Below, piece after piece: positions 23,997-36,900 of a stretch of 64,000 nucleotides of DNA. The first letter of the stretch is position 1. Each line of letters begins with the position of its first letter. The translations under genes and the position numbers were made by a program. Under the pieces are notes generated by a model. It was not told the origin of the DNA. It made no database searches and saw nothing but the letters and a program-made list of their open reading frames with translations. This stretch comes from Sarcocystis neurona (taxonomy: Eukaryota > Apicomplexa > Conoidasida > Eucoccidiorida > Sarcocystidae): contig KL647292.1 of NCBI GenBank assembly GCA_000727475.1, positions 1,191,424-1,255,423 on the forward strand, read 5' to 3'.

Positions 23997-26538
23997 TCAC
24001 TTTGTTTCACAGCGGCTCAGCTCTTGTGTAAGCATGGCGATCCGCTCATCCTGAAACACAACATGGGTCCTGTTATTCAAAACTGCAGGGTGCATTCTCC
24101 ATGCAAATTAGTGCGCGGTGAACGGGGCACCGATGCATATTGATCAGCGTACATAAACGCTACCCATGTCTATTGGATTGACCGAGACCACTGTGCACAT
24201 AAAGGTGTCTACAGAAAGACTTGTGACTTTTTCTGTTGATAACGAGGAACTGGTAAAGAGGGACCAGACAAGCTGAAGATGTGTACCTTCAGGCTGAGAA
24301 GCTGTTCAAGGTGCCTGATCTTCTCCCTCATGATAACATTCGTCTCCTGCAACTCGGCGATTGTTTCTTCTTTTTCTTTCTGCCGAAGTCAACAGTGCGA
24401 CAGCGATCGAAGTGCGTGTTCCATCCTTTTGGCAAAGGACCTCGAGGCAGAGTACTTCATTGCGCGCATTCGTGTTGCTCTTTACGTGCACATAGGCTAC
24501 TATGGTCACTCGCTCGTCAGAAGTGTGTCCACCTGCGTATGCATTTACGCGCGTTCCGCCTTTGTAGAATCCTATTATTTCTTTGCAGTTTGCGATCAGG
24601 CGCCTGTCACGCCATTGTGATCCGCAGTAACTGCCTCACGGGTTCTCGCTGCGGGCTTCGCACTTACCAGCAAGCTAACGCTTTGGTAACTGTCAAAAAA
24701 AACAGGGCCAGTGACTGACGGAGGTCTGCCTTCACCTTCTCCCGCGGAGTCTGTTGCAGCGACTCCACTAACTGCGTCTGTCCAGCGGGAGGCAGGCACA
24801 ATGCGAAAGCGAAAAAGACGGAGATATGATTGGTGAGGAGGGCACTTTGATGGTGCGTAGTCAGTGAGAAGTTCCGGACAGCTGAGTCTGGCTAAAAAAG
24901 TTTTTGGGAACACGCGAACTGAAGCGCTGCACAGGACAGTAAATCGAGTAACACACCGAACGACTTTTCAGAGTCTTCGAGCTTACTTATGCTCAAGAGT
25001 ACAGACACTAATAGGCACATCAAATCCAAGTGCAACAATGAGCCTTGATGTAATTTTCCCCGCAATTAGACTATTCGTTTTCGCTCACAGGATGTTGACC
25101 ACCTCATTGAGCTGAACCTACTCTTGACGGTCTAGTTTTGTGACACAGGAGATTCGAAAAACCACTCACAGCAGTGATGACAGCAGAGTAAAGGGGGTTC
25201 ATTATTTTTGTAATAGGCTTGCAGTAGTACCTGCGAATGCAGCGTCCTGTTCCGTGATCCGGGCGTTGTATTCTGCTGCCTGTACCACTCGACACATAAA
25301 GGGCTAGAGATTGGTCTTGAGCAAATAAACTGCCTTTTTTTGAGTGTGCACGTAAACTTCATACGTTGCTCAGGCGTATTTAGTCCTCTTTGGCATCCAG
25401 TGGGCGTACATCGCGCAGCTGCGCCAACCGTGCGTCAACCACCCTGATCGCGTGGTTGCCTGACGCTACGGATGAGCTGGCGGCGAGCTTACAAAACTAC
25501 CTGTGCAAGTTTTAGTCGTGAACACAAGCGTTAATGTCTGACGTTTGGAGACGCCATCGTGTCGCAGCCGAAGGTCACGTGCACACCTCACTTGTTGCCT
25601 GTACAACGCTAATACTTTTTCCACTGCGCCCGGGCGTGCGTTGACGATATCCTGTATCTCTTGAAAGTCCAGTCTCATCCCTAGCCGCCGGAAGACCTTA
25701 TCTGGGGAAGAGAGACCCGGTAACACCTCAGTGAATCGTCTACAGAAAAATTTTACTTGTCGTTGCTCTTGTAGATTCGAGAACAGGGTTGTACGTTAGA
25801 TTAGTCGGGTTGCTCCTTCAAGTGCAGGATACATCTACCTTAGCTATGAGTGGCTAGAGTTCGGCCACGCTATTCGTCCAACAGGTTTCTGTAGCTCACG
25901 ATTTAGAGTACTCCAGTTATAAGCTTTTCGCTCGACCGCGTTCGCGGCGCTGACGCACATTGCAGACAGAGCGCACAAAAGCGAGGCAACATAGTGAGGC
26001 GCTCGCAGAATGTGGTGTAGTTTGGTAATTTGTGAAGACAACAACACAATCGACGCCGGTGAGGTGACGCTGATAGAAAAAAGGCTTCGCAAACTTTCAC
26101 GCAAAAAATAACACACAGGTGCACACAACACCGGGCAGAGAAACTCACCTGTAATTATGCAGCTCCACAAGCTTAGGAGTACAGTAACTGACAACTTCCG
26201 CCATAAGCACTGCAAGCAAGCACGCCGATGTCCCGCAGTGCATGGCACGCCTCAAGGTGTTTTGTCTCAGAGGGCCGGTTTATCATGCCACGAGTTCCGA
26301 CTGAGTAACAGAAAACGGCTGGTGTACAGGCTTGCGGGCCTTGTCAGACGTTTGTGGTGCTTAAAGTATGAGCGTACTGTGCAGGTACAAAGCGGCCATC
26401 TGGGATGGAAATGGTGTATGACTTACCTCCGTCTGAAAAGTCGCGGCTGATGTTCTTCTTCGGGCGCGACAACGGGATCGTGTCAACCCAGTGGTATAGT
26501 TCTGCAAGTTCTTCATCTTGTTTGAGCGGTGGGGCCAT
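23997..26538 (-). CDS. SPEF1: sperm flagellar protein 1 (calponin-homology, microtubule-associated)
   Basis: SPEF1/CLAMP binds and bundles microtubules in motile cilia; here presumably the microgamete axoneme. Minus-strand exons: 26538-26427 (ATG at 26538), 26209-26149, 25949-25900, 25701-25592, then C-terminal 24379-24287 and 24050-23997 (TGA). The first four join perfectly in phase and give the CH_2 domain: DEELAELYHWVDTIPLSRPK, NISRDFSDGVLMAEVV, KLVELHNY, NWSTLN, KVFRRLGMRLDFQEIQDIV and ARPGAVEKVLALYRQQ. The last two give the family's C-terminal coiled coil, ETNVIMREKIRHLEQLLSLK then DERIAMLTQELSRCETK. Probable linking coiled-coil exons lie at 25279-25231 (AAEYNARITEQDAAF) and about 25120-25092 (VQLNEVVNIL), but their phases do not yet close. 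Convergent with the EFHC2-like gene, stops 462 bp apart. Confidence 0.93.
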
Positions 26539-29500
26539 GGGGAGGAGGTGTGCAGTGGTAGAGTTTCATGCACAAGGAAGAACGATCGATCTGCGAGGCG
26601 CATTCGGTGAGGGACTGGGGCTGCAGGTTAGAATCCTCCATCGCATTATGATGCGCATTCTCACAGAGAAAAGCTCAGGCTCAGAGAGCAGAATTCGCGT
26701 TCACTGCATTGCAAATAACTTTCTCAGCAAAAACAAATATCCCAAGAACTCACAGAACAACTGTACGGGGTGTTCACGCGTGCCTGAATTTATCCTACCT
26801 GAGAAGTGCTGGTCAAGACGGAGCGTATCCGCAGGCTCGAGGTTTTGCTTAGGTCTGTGTAGGTGAACGTTGAGCAGAGAAGCCGCTGTTCACTATTTCG
26901 CTGCACCTGTAACTTCGCGTGCGCTTCGGGCTTTTTTCCCGACGGAACAGGTAACCCCCTACACCGCGTCACCTCATTCGTATGAACTAAGAGATGACAT
27001 ACACGCATGCGCGTGCCCATTTCAGAACACCATTCCCACAGGTCATCCAGGGTGCGTGCCCCCACCACGCCCGAATGAGGTGCTGGACGTATAAGCACAC
27101 TACACGCCCTCGTAGTTATAGTGTTCCAGAGTCGACAGCAGTTTCCAGATTTCACAGAGTCGTGTGGTTTTCTACAACGCCTGTATGCGCGTGTCTGCCA
27201 GTGCAATAAGGAAACAGAAAGAAGCGCACCGGCGCACTCGGCCGTTCTATCTCCTTTACCTGACCTGGATTTCTTGAAGTAGTGAGCGGAGGCGTCTCAG
27301 TAATTCAACGGGAGCGAAGTGAAATAGCTTCACCTGATACTGTTGTGCTGCGTATTAGTCAGCATTCCCCCTCTGCGCATGCGCGAGTGAGGAGTTCTGT
27401 AATCTTCTTGCACACAGTGCGTTTGTTGTGTGCAAGCTGCCCGGCCAGAGTGCACGTAGGCGAGGACGGAATGGGCATGTGAATGTCACGGCGGCGGACG
27501 TCCCCTGTACGGATGAGAGGGAACAAAAACTCCCTTGTCGTCCAACGAACTGGAAGGTCAGGCAAGATCACGCACGGCCTCGCGTCAATACTACCTGAGG
27601 TAAAATGTATGCCACTATTGAGTTGTTACTGCTGGTGACAGCCTTGTTGTCCCACGAACTCGGAGGTCAGACAACATCACGCACGGCTTCGCGTCAATAC
27701 CAGCTGGGGTAAAATGTATGCCACTATTCAGTTGTTACTGCTGGTGCGAGTCGGCTGCTCCTGCGATGAGCCGTGGGGTCGTGTGCGCTGAACATTGCAG
27801 GCCACGAACGTAATGGTAGCTGGTGAGATCCTCGCGGCGGCCGGCCTGCATTCGCAGTCATACTCACCCGACACATGATGGCACGAGGTTCATACTGGCA
27901 GTTTCTTATTGTAACTGTATAGTCCTTTATTTTGAACTGAAACATGCAGTTATTATCATCCTTGGTGTTGCCTGTAGATGTAGAGCAGTGGGCAATGTCA
28001 GCATGCGTATGCGCGCAAGCCTGCTCGCGTCCACACGTACGCTGCGCCAGGTCGCCCGCGCTGCGGGTACGGCACCAGCCTTGTTGACAAGCAGACATCG
28101 AGACAAGCTGCTCGTCACAAAGCCCGCAAGCAGGGTTTGTACCCGTCCTGCCCATTATGGAAGGCTATTCCTGATACTGTGAACCGCTGTTTATTACGCA
28201 CGTGATTGCCACCTGATAGAGGTACAAACAAGTAGTACCCACTGGATTTAGCGCACCTGTGGAAACAAGCCAGTAGTAGTTCACTGAGGGTATGATGTCG
28301 CACTGGTGAAGCAGAGGTACAAACACTACTGGACTCCAACCTTCCTTCAGTAAAGTAGGAACAGGAAAACACCTGCGCGCTAATTAGCTACTATCGCTGA
28401 TGCAGAAGAGAGTTGCCACAGCCGTAGCTTCAGTCGTAGTCACCAGTGATGTCCGCACAGCGTACAAGGGCGAGTAACTGAAGGTGTTCTCGTCCTGACG
28501 AACCCGTACAACTCTTGTATTCACGCTCTGCGTAAGTGTCTATTAACCGTCCATCCAGACGTTTATGTAACAATATTACCCGAAGTGTGACTGTCTTTTT
28601 TACTGGTGGATAAGAACTTACGCAGCACATCACAGTCGACTAGCTACGTGTAGTTGGGCTGTCTACACGCCGTACGAACGTGTAGCTAGCTGGCTTCGCA
28701 AGTGTTCCTGCAGCTCGGACTCTCATTGTGGGTACAACCGTAAGCGACTAAGCAGCTTTCGCTTGAACGGGATGATTCCGATTTGATTAATGTGAACAGA
28801 GTAGCCGGCAAGGCGCTTCTTGAAGATCCGCGAATGTTGTGTGTGAAGGACGACGGCCGATGTAGTGCGACAAAGCGCGTGAGACCCGCTTAACATTCTG
28901 GAGCAGAAGCTGCAGTGGAAACAGTATGTTTTGCAGCGCGGTTTGCGAACGCGTGTTTGTCCGTCCACACAACAGGAAAATAAGGTTTTGCGTGCAAAGA
29001 CCGCTCTGCGTGCTGGTAGCGAAACTCACTAGACGTACAAGCTTGCTACAGTCACGGGGTGTTTCGCGATCAAGATACGCACTAAACCACTCAGGAGCTG
29101 TATTCGTAATGCATACGACGGTTTACAGTGTTTTTATGATGCGTGGATTCCAGTGGACTACTCAAGGTCACCGCTCGCCAAGTACCTCGACTGTTCCCGC
29201 GCCGTTGGCATGCACTGTGAAGCACACGAGGCGGATAAAGCGCCTTCGTGGTTCGCGGTCGTGAACATTATCTCTTGGGACAGAGCACACACAGCGGAAG
29301 TCTAAAGGAAAAGTTATCTATATCTTTATTCTCTCGCGTCTCAGCAGGAAGTATGGAAACTGTATGGATTACCGAGGCGTCTCCCCCAGACCAACCTTGT
29401 CGACAGAGGACTGCTTCGAAAAACCTCCTGCAGGTAAAATCTTCGTCACACCGCGGCACGAGGATAATGAGCAGTATCGTCTCTTCAGATCTTGCGGAGG

Positions 29501-29946
29501 TGCACGCAGATGTGGGTGGAAAATGGAGGGTGGACGGTGAATCACTTAAGTGGTGTACATGCTCGCAGCTGTTGGTGTACAAGGTGTTCTTGAACAAGGA
29601 TGTCAACCTTGCTGCTTCGTGCAGCAAGGTTTTGCTGAACGAAAATCCCAGGTGTTGCAATTTATATATTACTGACAACTGGACACTTGGGGGACACGTC
29701 TACACTTAAGTGGATACACAGATATCATCGTCATATCTCACTGCAGAATAGAGCGCGTCTTGCAGTGAACAACTGCCGAAGTAGCGGTTGCACGTTGGTC
29801 GTATACATACTACACTACGAAGGTGACATGATTGGTGTCCTGATATAGATGCTTAAGAAGTAATGGAATAAGGCAGCAGGATACTGAACACCCCGCATTT
29901 CCATAGGAATAAAAGGCGTTATGCGTTTTGTTAGACTTTTGCTTGT
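26539..29946. other. stretch without a convincing gene; contains a 109-bp repeat
   Basis: Lies between the divergent starts of SPEF1 and apicortin, so it must hold both upstream regions. One isolated plus-strand exon-like segment at 29348-29433 (EVWKLYGLPRRLPQTNLV, acceptor CAG, donor GTAAAA) has proper splice signals but no confirmed partner; it could be a 5' exon of apicortin or chance. Nothing else is supported. Confidence 0.45.
27533..27745. repeat. 109-bp tandem duplication
   Basis: Two copies in direct tandem, starting at 27533 and 27642. They share CACGAACT, the ATCACGCACGGC/CGCGTCAATA block and an almost perfect end (GGTAAAATGTATGCCACTAT onward). Non-coding. Confidence 0.75.
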
Positions 29947-32900
29947 ATGCCTATAACAAAAACATCGTGCCCGGGTGCGATGTGTCCCCAGGTGGGAGAT
30001 GTGTCAAGATATGAGTTTTTTTCATCGATGGAGATTTTTATTTCGTTGTTAGATCTTTGTGGCTGTAAGCTCGATTTCTGCGTGGGTGTGACTGCGCAGA
30101 AGACAGTCTGGGGCACAGGATTTGAGGAAACAGGAATTCATTTCTTCCCGCCGCCGTACCCTCCGTGTCCGCCCACAGTCGTGACACCTTTCGACGTCAG
30201 CTTCTACGACTTCCCAGAAGCGAGTGTTCTGAAGGCGCAGAGGCTGGCCACGCGACCGACTACTCGGCACAGAAACGTGTTTGACAGGCTGACAGACTCA
30301 CAGTACTATACTGTAAGCAGGCACACATTACTAAAAAAAGTTGCTCCTTTTTTGAGGTTCTACCTGACGAACTATGAATGGCCTTGCCAGCTTGTGTCAA
30401 TCTATGTTGCTTTCGACCGTAAGAGATCGTAAAAAATTAGTCCAAGGCGAGATTCCGCTCCATACGAGCTTAGACATTTCCATTCATAATACCGTCCAGA
30501 ACCGCTCTAACGGGATCCCCCAACATTAGCCAAAATCTCCCCCTGCACGCGAAACGGGTGCAAACGAAAGGTAGACAGAGTGACCCAGATGCTCCTGCAT
30601 GGCGTCTCGAACGTGGTCTTGCGGAAGGTTTCAGCTGTAGTGTTGAAGGTGTTCGTTACCGTGTATAGATCTGTAGTGTGAAGTTGTACGTCATCTTAGA
30701 TGTATATGCAGCCGGATCTACCTACAACACGGGAGCTTTTTCTTGATTGACCGCCGACAGTGAGCAAAGATTTTTGCACCACCCTGCCCGGCCGTCGTAA
30801 AACTCCGCTCGCCTAGTCGACTGGAAAGTAGAGCTACAGTCAGACACCTAGATCCAATTTATCAAAAGAGGAACAAAGTGCCGCCACGAGGGAGAGACTT
30901 TGAGGTGAGCGTGTCGTTATTTGAACACAATGCGCAAATCTGCACAGCGTGTTCCACAAAAACTTAGAAGTTCTTGCTTACATGATTCTGCACCTTTCTG
31001 AGGTCCGTGCTGCGGCAAGAAAAACAGCGCCGGTGGCCGCTTTTCATTTGAAAGCCGTAGCATCGCAAGCCTCGCAGATCTGACCAATACGTTATTTAGA
31101 ACTCCGAAGGTTTTCAGTGAAAAGCCCCGCCAGTCGACTTTCATTAAAAATCCGTAACAACGGCTGCGTCGTTGTTTTCTGACTGCGTTCCCCTGCGATG
31201 GACAGCAGTGATATCCGGTATTTGGATACCATCTGTCGAAAGCTTTTTTATGAGGAGTCACTATTTGCCGCACGACCTCCAACATCCGCTGACATCCACA
31301 AACTGCGAAGGTTCAAAGTGGCGCAACACGTAAAAGCCTATGCAGAGTTGTAACCGAATAACAGTCAGTTTGAGGAGCTGTGGCACCAGATTGAACCCTG
31401 TGTTGCCTCTTATCCATTGCCTCATCTCACGGTGGTCAAACAGTCTCAGTCCTTTGTCCTAGCCGACGAAACTGCTGTGGGCGGTCAGGTATAGTTCTCG
31501 CCCTTAACAGTCGGTCTTTGTGTGCCTTCTTACAGGTGAAGTTAGCTCAGGTGATACAGTGTGGTAGTGTGAAGGTGTGAGTTGTTTATGTAGGGGACAC
31601 ATCGTGAACGTTTTGACGAACTTGGTAATGGCCGCGGTATAGCCGGACGAGAATGTGTTTACACAGTTGACGGCTTCACTGAGTCTCCGAGTCGCTCACA
31701 TGAAGTGTACTCTTCAGTCATTAAAAAACGTAAGGAACCTTGTCTGAAAACGTCACCTACGTAGCCCCTCTGTAACGTTCTACGTTGACAAAAGTGGGCG
31801 AAAGGACGTAGGAGGTCACTGGACGTCTGTCGTATATATCTATATATATATATACACTTATTTTTTACACGTGGACAACCAAGCGTCGGTGCGCTACAAG
31901 TGATGTTGCCCCTCATCAAAGGATTGCACCTTTGTAGCGACTGCAGGTGGTGGAAGGGACCTGTGATGCCGCACAGTTGCTTTCGTGCACATTCTGCACA
32001 AATTCGTTGCCTGTCGACTAGGAGTTTGTTCAGAATATCACGTGTGCAGAACACTCCTTTGAGGAATAATTTGAAAATGATCTAGGGGTAGCTTACTACA
32101 CGCAGGCAAACGTGTGCAGGGCAGACCTCTGCTCGTATTACTTGCCCCGTCGTACGGACTTGCGCACGCTTGTAAGCAGACCCCCCTCAGATATTCGTTG
32201 AATAGCGACGTTTTGTGTCGCACGGCCTGCTAACTGCATTTTTGTCCGCTTACTCAGAACAGTTAGTTGGGAGCCAGCTGCCACGGCACACTATCGCTGT
32301 TTGAATTTGAGGTCCTCACCTCATGTTCAATGGCTGCTGCTTTTCTGAACTGGTGAACGATTGCCTTTGTCAGCGCGAAAACCAGTCGTTACGCCTGGAA
32401 CACTAGGCATTCAGCGGTTCGGCGTCCAAATCGCAACACCGCGTTTGATGTGGCTTTACCGCAACGGCGACAAGCACGACGATGGCACGCCCTTTTTCGT
32501 ACGTTCTTTCATCAGGTCCATGGAGGCGCTTTACCAACAAATTTCAAAAGTAAGATACTCGTTTATCTGTGCTAAACCACGATAACCAGAGAGCAAGGTA
32601 TACACGCCTAAATGTATAGATGCCAGTGGAGATGTATGCGTCTACACAGTGTGCTTGTCGAATCGTTCATTCCTTACACAAAATATTTGACACCGAGCCC
32701 AGCACCGCTCAAACAAGTTTCTTGACCAGCAGTCTGTGCACATAATATCCGTCGTGCTCTGTATCCGATGCGAGGGCAGAAAATCACCCCGATTGCAGGG
32801 CCAGTACGGCGTATTTTTGATCAAAACTTTCGCCTCATAACAAATCTCGAAGATATCGTGGATGGCGCCAAATATCTCTGCACATCAGGTCAGACTCGGT

Positions 32901-33272
32901 TGTTGTTGATATTTACCGCACGATCTCCAACTGAAGCGGACAGCCGAGCTACAAATGATTCTCTGCCTTAGATAGTAATCGTCAGCCACTCTGTTTATTG
33001 AGAATAGGTATACATACCAACGTGTATGGCTACAGAAAGATGTATGTTCACTTTCTCCAAGTTTACGTACTCAGTATCTGACAAGAGGGATGCGACTATT
33101 ACTTGTATATTAGACACGCGTAAAATAGAAAATGCCCGGCGGACTCCCCTTGTCAGTGTGTGTCAACGCAGGCGAGCCGCCGGCTCCTTACGACCGCCTG
33201 GAGAAATTTCTGAGTGAATGGGTAGTCCAAAAGGCATACAGCAAAGTGCCAAGCGAGTTTTTTATTTTGTAG
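29947..33272 (+). CDS. apicortin: apicortin (partial p25-alpha plus doublecortin domain)
   Basis: Apicortin is the apicomplexan cytoskeletal protein that joins a p25-alpha (TPPP) fragment to a DCX tubulin-binding domain; in Toxoplasma (TgDCX) it stabilises conoid fibres. Exons: up to 30312 (acceptor at 30100, or unspliced from the ATG at 29947), 31594-31729, 32374-32549, 32780-32888 and 33172-33272 (TAG), all in phase. The p25-alpha signature crosses the first intron: NVFDRLTDSQYYT joined to GTHRERFDELGNGRGIAGRE. The DCX domain is PRLMWLYRNGDKHDDGTPF, VRSFIRSMEALYQQISK, then IAGPVRRIFDQNFRLITNLE and DIVDGAKYLCTSG. The C-terminus is GEPPAPYDRLEKFLSEWV. Length is about 295 aa if the 29947 ATG is used (TgDCX is about 256); the N-terminus is the uncertain part. 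It converges on the ankyrin gene, 659 bp away. Confidence 0.92.
31198..31495 (+). CDS. unusual ORF inside apicortin intron, split by one in-frame TAA
   Basis: An ATG at 31198 opens 51 codons of ordinary-looking protein (MDSSDIRYLDTICRKLFYEE, SADIHKLRRFKVAQHVKAYA) ending in TAA at 31351. The same frame then continues for 46 open codons (FEELWHQIEPCVASYPLP, TVVKQSQSFVLADETAVGGQ) to a GTATAG that is either a donor or a stop. A 39-nt GT...AG segment (31330-31368), a multiple of three and containing the TAA, would remove the stop if spliced. Exon 31369-31488 ends in phase 0, as does the apicortin exon at 30312, so it could feed the 31594 exon as an alternative 5' end. It may equally be a nested gene, a decayed copy or chance. 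No family recognised. Confidence 0.33.
31832..31860. repeat. short TA-rich microsatellite in an apicortin intron
   Basis: A CGTATATATC followed by a clean (TA)n run and TTTTTTACAC, lying between the second and third apicortin exons. No coding role. Confidence 0.6.
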
Positions 33273-33931
33273 AGATCCTAGATTAATGAACAACGCAGCG
33301 AACTTAGGAAAGCGTCTACTACCCGCATCGTTGTCCTCACCTTTCCGCGTATTCCGAGAGTCTTTTTAAAAGGGAGTACGGCGTAAAGTGTGAATTTTTG
33401 TCTCTCACATACATAGTCAAACATTGAGATCTGCGTGTGCGTGAGCACGGTCGGGGGCGAATCAAATTCTCAAGGAGAATGCAACCCTTGCTAGGGATCA
33501 CACCGCGACACTGAGCAGTTCAGTTTGTTCTCAGATAGGTCAGAGTAGTCTGAATGAAGAGACAATCGAAATTGTTGCTCTGAGACCGGATGCGCAACGC
33601 GTTTATGTGAAGACCAACGAGAATGCGAGGCAAGTGACGTCCGCAGCATGTATTTTAGAACGCGCATTTTTCGTCGCGGCAACTCCACGTGGACGCTACG
33701 CAGTCCACTTACTCTGTAAGCCTCAAAACCACTTCTCACGCAAAAGCAACAGGTCAGCGTCCCAACCGAAAATAGCGTCTCTGCAGTCGGGGTGTGTATA
33801 TCAGAGAGGCCGCAGCATGGATCACCCGGACTTGAAGTAGACGTACCACGAAAAAAAATCAATTATTCAACTGCGTGGTTAATGAAGACTCAAGGTTTGT
33901 AGAGAAGGAAGGCAATGACAACGAAGGTGAA

Positions 33932-36900
33932 TCACTCTGCGACGACGCCGCCCCCTGAGGCGGGCAGAGCATGCTCAGCTTTGCTATTCAAGCTGCGTTT
34001 GTACCGTAAGAGCATTTCCTTAACCTGTTTGTTGGTTGCCATCGACAGAGGAGTTTTCCTTTCCATGTCTTCCAGCTCTATTTCTGCGACTTTCCCTTCG
34101 GACTCCTTGCTAAAGAGCAATGACTTAATCTGCTTCACATGTGGCAAAGACGCAAGCCCACGTAGTACTGTATGCATTTACATATAGTGCAGTCATTAGA
34201 TTATATTCAAAGCACGGACTTCGTTTATTTGTCGTATCATAAAGCATGCGCGTGTACGTTGGTGTGAAATTCTGTGAGGGTCTACACACGTATATGTGAA
34301 TGTACACACGAGAATGATTACGGTAAACGTGAGCACTGTGGAGCTTCGCTAGTTGTTCAGCTGGTAAACTAAGCACTATCTGTTCTTCTCATAATCTCAG
34401 CGTACACCTGCGTGTCTACGTTGCATGAGTTTCACGGTTACTACGCGCCTTTCATATCTTTACACCAAAATCTAAGTGTGTCAACTTTACAATACTATGC
34501 ATTGGCTTCATACCGAAATTCTGAACTGAGAGTGTGTGAACTTGCTACGTTGTAGGCGTGATTCTCCCCAGCTACATCCGTTTTCGAGCGTACGAACTAC
34601 GCGCCTCTCATGTACTTACAAGAAGATCATACTGTTTCAACTTTACAATAGTATACGCTGTCTGTATGCCGAACTTCTGAATTAGTCGTGTGTGAACTTG
34701 ATACGTGGCAGGGGTGCTTCTCCCGAACTGCGTCAGTTTTCGAACATGTGAAAACGTACCGCGGCGACTGCGTTTTCCCTCACAGCCAGATGGAGCGGCG
34801 TCAATCTGTACACAGACACCGTAGATATGTGGAGCTCTTGTGGGAACGTGCGGGATTGCCATCAATTCATATCCTATTCTAGGTCCTTTTCTAGATGATT
34901 CCGGGAGAAGCAGCATCCTGGAGTGTGTAATGCACACACCCATTGCATACGCGTACGCAAAACACGGCAGGAAAGAACCAGTGCGCTCCTGCGTCCACAT
35001 TTCACACACGCGTACATAAAGCTATATGGACATGCGTACACGCCTGCAGTAGACAGTGCAGCGCGACTGTCGGGCAACACGGCTATATGTCAAGATATTG
35101 TGTCACAGTCAGGCGCCTGCGAAGAAAGACTGGATACTCTCTGTTAGACCACGCACTACGGCTCTACAGCAGGATGGACGTATACTCATGTACAGCGTAG
35201 TTGCAAATACTTCACCTCTACCGCTGTATACAAGTGTGCACGTATGCAGGATAGTTGCATGTACTCCACCCTGTATACAAAGAACGCCCACCCGGGAGCG
35301 GGCGCTGTGCTGTCCTTCCAAAGTGTGATAGTATCTCCAGTGGCAATTTAAAGAACTACAGAGTGTCTCTCCTTTCTAACTCTTTGTCGCACGCCATTCT
35401 TTGACGTTTGTGGTGGTTGGCGCAAGATATATCGTGTCCTTTCCAATCGAACGTAGATTGTTCGGTGCAACCTGATACTCACGAGTTTTCAGTTACAAGC
35501 AGTTAGCCACATGTAGTTATAGTTACAGACGCGGCGTACATAAAAGGTAGTCACACAGTGTCAACGCGGTGGGCAAGGGCTTTGCGGCAAGGCGAGAGGC
35601 CTTCAATGCCATGTGAAAGATTACTGGAGAACGAAGGTGCACCGCAGCAGTTATCTTCCGCTCTTCTCCTGCTGTAGGGCATTGCTGAGGCCACCTACGA
35701 CGTGAATCTAGGAGACACTGGGCTGTGTGTGTACACACACGTGTGTGTGTGTACAGGCTCTGGACTTTTTGATCAAAGTCCAGAGACTGTAAAAGTATAC
35801 CAGAAGATTTTCTGCATTGTGGGGATGGGGATGTTGAACGTGTTTTTCGAGAAACGTCATATTGATTGAAGGCTATTAGCGTTGCAAACTCACCCGGCAC
35901 ATGTTTGTGCATTTACGTTCGCCCCATGTTTTAGCAGAAAACAAACAGCAGACCGTTGATTTCCTGCGCAGGCAAAGTGTAACGGAGTTCTGCCGAGCTT
36001 CGTTGATTCATCGACGAGTAAACCTGTGAGCAAAAACGCGTAAGCCCTACGACACGCACGCGACAGTGACCCAAAACGAGACAATGCAATATTAGAGTCT
36101 TGAAGATGGGATGGATGTGGGACGAGATGTTCACACATTGGTGTGATAGGACTTCGCTTGCCGCTCTTCTGGAGAGGACATTACTGAATCCACTGCAGTT
36201 AACATGACGCGGTGAAGGTGCGTCAATGCCTCACTGGCTGCGTCGCTGGTGCTCTCATGCGTGCGCAGAAGCCTACAATCTCTCGTGTCAACGCAGCATT
36301 CCGAACGAGTACTTGGAGACGTGTATTCGAAGTTTTTGTCAGTAGACTGAAGTCACTGATGACACAAACCGTGAAGGATCATGAAGGATGCCGTCCTAAC
36401 GCAAGCGACGCCCGGCACGAAGCCGATCTGTTTACATACTTTACAGCAGTGGTGCGCAGTCGCACACTGAAAAACACAAGAGCCACGCCAAAACGGGGAC
36501 CCCAGCTTCCTCGGTAGAATTGTCGTGAAGGTGCTAAAACTTCTACGGGTTGCCTGACAGAAGCCGGGCGATTACGCCTGCGTAAGAGCGCACTTTTTGT
36601 TGCTTAGCCATGAAGAAGACTTCCCTTACCTGAAGGCCAAGTGAAATAGGTCGTCTAGGAGAAAAAATGTAGGAATGGCTCTCTACCCACTTATCACACA
36701 GTACACACTTCTTGACTAGGTCACGACTTCTTTGTTTCACTTTCTGGTGGCGGAACTCAAGTTAGGATGGGTAGGATTGGACAGACGAGTACTTTCAGAC
36801 GACGCAGCATGTTGGCAAGAAGTGGAACGGAGGACAACTTTTTCAAGTCCGAATGAATAAACATGTAAGTTTTCACCCAGTAACGAGGATGCTTTCTCTT

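Noticed and set aside
26405..26866. 153-codon plus-strand frame
   Set aside because: Antisense to the first SPEF1 exon, whose protein is unmistakable.
36212..36517. 101-codon plus-strand frame
   Set aside because: It starts with GTG, has no splice context and lies antisense to an ankyrin gene intron; no domain seen.
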